Assembly: GCA_040386295.1 (NCBI GenBank)
Contig: JAZKFR010000161.1
Location: 1-15,868 of the forward strand
From: JAZKFR01 sp040386295
GTDB taxonomy: Bacteria > Pseudomonadota > Gammaproteobacteria > Burkholderiales > Rhodocyclaceae
Direction: 5' to 3'
Length of the DNA stretch: 15,868 nucleotides
Shown here: piece after piece, positions 14,897-15,868 of the stretch
How positions within the stretch are numbered: position 1 is the first letter of the stretch
Layout of the letters: each line of letters starts with the position of its first letter
Position numbers and translations under genes: made by a program
The notes under the pieces: model-generated
The model's input: only the letters and a program-made list of their open reading frames with translations
What the model was told of the DNA's origin: nothing
The model's database searches: none

Positions 14897-15868
14897 ATGC
14901 TGCCCGCGCCTATTCCGCACGATGAATCAGAACGCATTGCCTCGCTGCGCCGCATGCTATTGCTCGCCTCCCCCGACGAAGAAGCGTTTGATCGGGTCAG
15001 CAGNNNNNNNNNNCCCAACGGCTATTCAATGTCCCCATCGCCCTAATATCACTGATCGACAACCAGCGACAATGGTTCAAATCGTGCATAGGATTGCCGA
15101 TACGTGAAACTGCCCGTGACATTTCGTTTTGCGCGCACGCCATCCTGGGCAAGGATGTATTTGTCGTTGAAGATGCGCGGCTTGACCCACGTTTTGCTGA
15201 TAATCCTCTGGTCACAAACGAGCCCCATATCGCGTTCTACGCAGGCCGCCCCTTACGCAACGCCGAAAATTTTACCGTCGGCACCCTCTGCATAATCGAC
15301 TCGAAACCCCGGCATTTCAGCCACGAAGACCGTCGCACGCTGGACGATCTTGGCTACTGGGTCGAGCAGATTTTTTATGGGCGCCAGCTCGGCGAAGCAG
15401 AAAAAGAAATTCTTAACGAACTGGACGAAGCGCGCCGCAACAGCATGCTTGATCCTATGCTCAACATCTGGACCCAGAGCGCCGTCATTTATCTATACGA
15501 AAGGGAAGTACTGCGTTCCTTTCGCAACAAAAGGCCTATTTCTGTACTGATTCTCGCCGTTGAGCATGAAATAAGCAGTGGCGAAGACAAAAAACACCTT
15601 AAAACAGAAGCGACTCTGATCGAAGCGGCCAAACGTTTGTACGTGCAGCGCGGTCGTAGCGCGTCGCCCGTAATCGCTCCCGAGTCCGGTGCCAACAAGC
15701 CCGGCATCGGTGGTTGGACCCAGCTCAAGCGCGACGTGCCCTACGCGACGATCGTGCAGGCCTTCGACGACCTCGTCACGCAGCTCCTCGCCTCGAGCGA
15801 GGAGAGCATCGGCGTCTGGAAGCGCCGCATCCTCGACGCCGTCGGCGAGAACGGCTCGCTCCTCGTCG
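14897..15868 (+). CDS. GAF-domain protein with degenerate GGDEF-like region; interrupted by a gap, 3' end off window and possibly chimeric
   Basis: The start ATG 14897 has GGAG 8 nt upstream. Before the gap the protein reads MLPAPIPHDESERIASLRRM and on to DRVS, typical of the lead-in to a GAF domain. After the gap a clear GAF domain follows (about 15016-15370): RLFNVPIALISLID, SFCAHAIL, a DPRFADNPLV block and GTLCIID. Such domains sense small molecules or redox/light cues. The next part (about 15420-15640) resembles the start of a GGDEF diguanylate-cyclase domain (LDPMLNIWTQSA in place of DPLTGxxNR; RPISVLILAVEHE in place of the metal-binding strand), but the GGDEF signature and metal-site aspartates are not seen, so cyclase activity is unlikely. 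From about 15718 the protein becomes QLKRDVPYATIVQAF, which fits the ATPase part of large multidomain Ser/Thr-kinase/histidine-kinase proteins, with a different base composition. The frame differs by one across the 10-N gap. The GAF call is strong; the architecture as a single protein is doubtful. Confidence 0.75.
15004..15013. other. Assembly gap (10 Ns)
   Basis: Ten unknown bases interrupt the GAF gene at the very start of the GAF domain. Coding frames before and after the gap are not in register if exactly ten bases are missing; a length congruent to 2 modulo 3 (for example 5, 8 or 11) would restore them. The run of 10 is therefore probably a placeholder. Confidence 0.95.
15718..15868 (+). 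other. Compositional island or chimeric contig end: all-G/C third codon positions
   Basis: From 15721 to the window end, each of the 49 complete codons in the open frame ends in G or C, whereas the same frame before about 15710 mixes all four bases (GTA, GCT, GGT, AAA, CGT). The encoded QLKRDVPYATIVQAFDDLV resembles the conserved KFDQxxRDIPYAALVQAFxxL segment of the AAA-type ATPase region in trifunctional Ser/Thr-kinase/ATPase/histidine-kinase proteins. A very GC-rich source, such as a myxobacterium-like or other high-GC genome, is suggested. Confidence 0.7.

Overview
The window looks like a draft-assembly contig or scaffold (one run of 10 Ns) from a Gram-negative betaproteobacterium, most likely in Burkholderiales. 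This rests on two adjacent LpxL/HtrB-type lipid A acyltransferases, a betaproteobacterial-type RsmB/NOP paralog, YicC, ComEC, a GspE/PulE ATPase, and a short HTH protein of a type I recall from Burkholderiales. An Oxalobacteraceae-like origin is a guess. No RNA gene, CRISPR array or insertion sequence was recognised.

Layout. (1) 1-165: non-coding, with a strong GC-rich palindrome at 38-61. (2) 166-4745, minus strand: a compact run read as RsmB-like methyltransferase, MscS channel, acyltransferase, acyltransferase. Gaps are 1 and 42 nt; the two acyltransferases overlap by 20 nt or are 79 nt apart, depending on the start chosen. (3) 4746-5080: non-coding. (4) 5081-5974, plus strand: an orphan gene of 297 codons with weak, degenerate protein-kinase-like features. 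(5) 5975-6138: an inverted-repeat-rich convergent spacer. (6) 6139-10800, minus strand: yicC, comEC (broken by a frameshift) and a tartronate-semialdehyde-reductase-type dehydrogenase. (7) 10897-11739, plus: a spermidine-synthase-like protein whose 3' end overlaps a convergent GspE-type ATPase (11708-13501, minus) by 32 bp. (8) 13502-14114: a 613-nt AT-richer spacer with a plausible sigma70 promoter for the ATPase. (9) 14115-14537, plus: a small HTH protein. (10) 14538-14896: a spacer. (11) 14897-15868, plus: a GAF protein with a degenerate GGDEF-like region, interrupted by the N gap and running off the window.

How the genes fit together. Most are housekeeping or envelope genes: lipid A acylation, osmotic safety valve, rRNA methylation, RNA turnover. 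ComEC and the GspE/PilB-like ATPase could both bear on DNA uptake, but no pilus or secretion operon is visible, and comEC as written cannot give one full-length protein.

The two most unusual spots are the orphan kinase-like gene (5081-5974) and the last ~150 bases. There, codon third positions abruptly become all G or C, and the protein changes from a GAF/GGDEF-like sensor to a piece resembling the ATPase region of large Ser/Thr-kinase/ATPase/histidine-kinase proteins. The second is more likely an assembly chimera than a new system. I do not see a convincing, complete undescribed system here.
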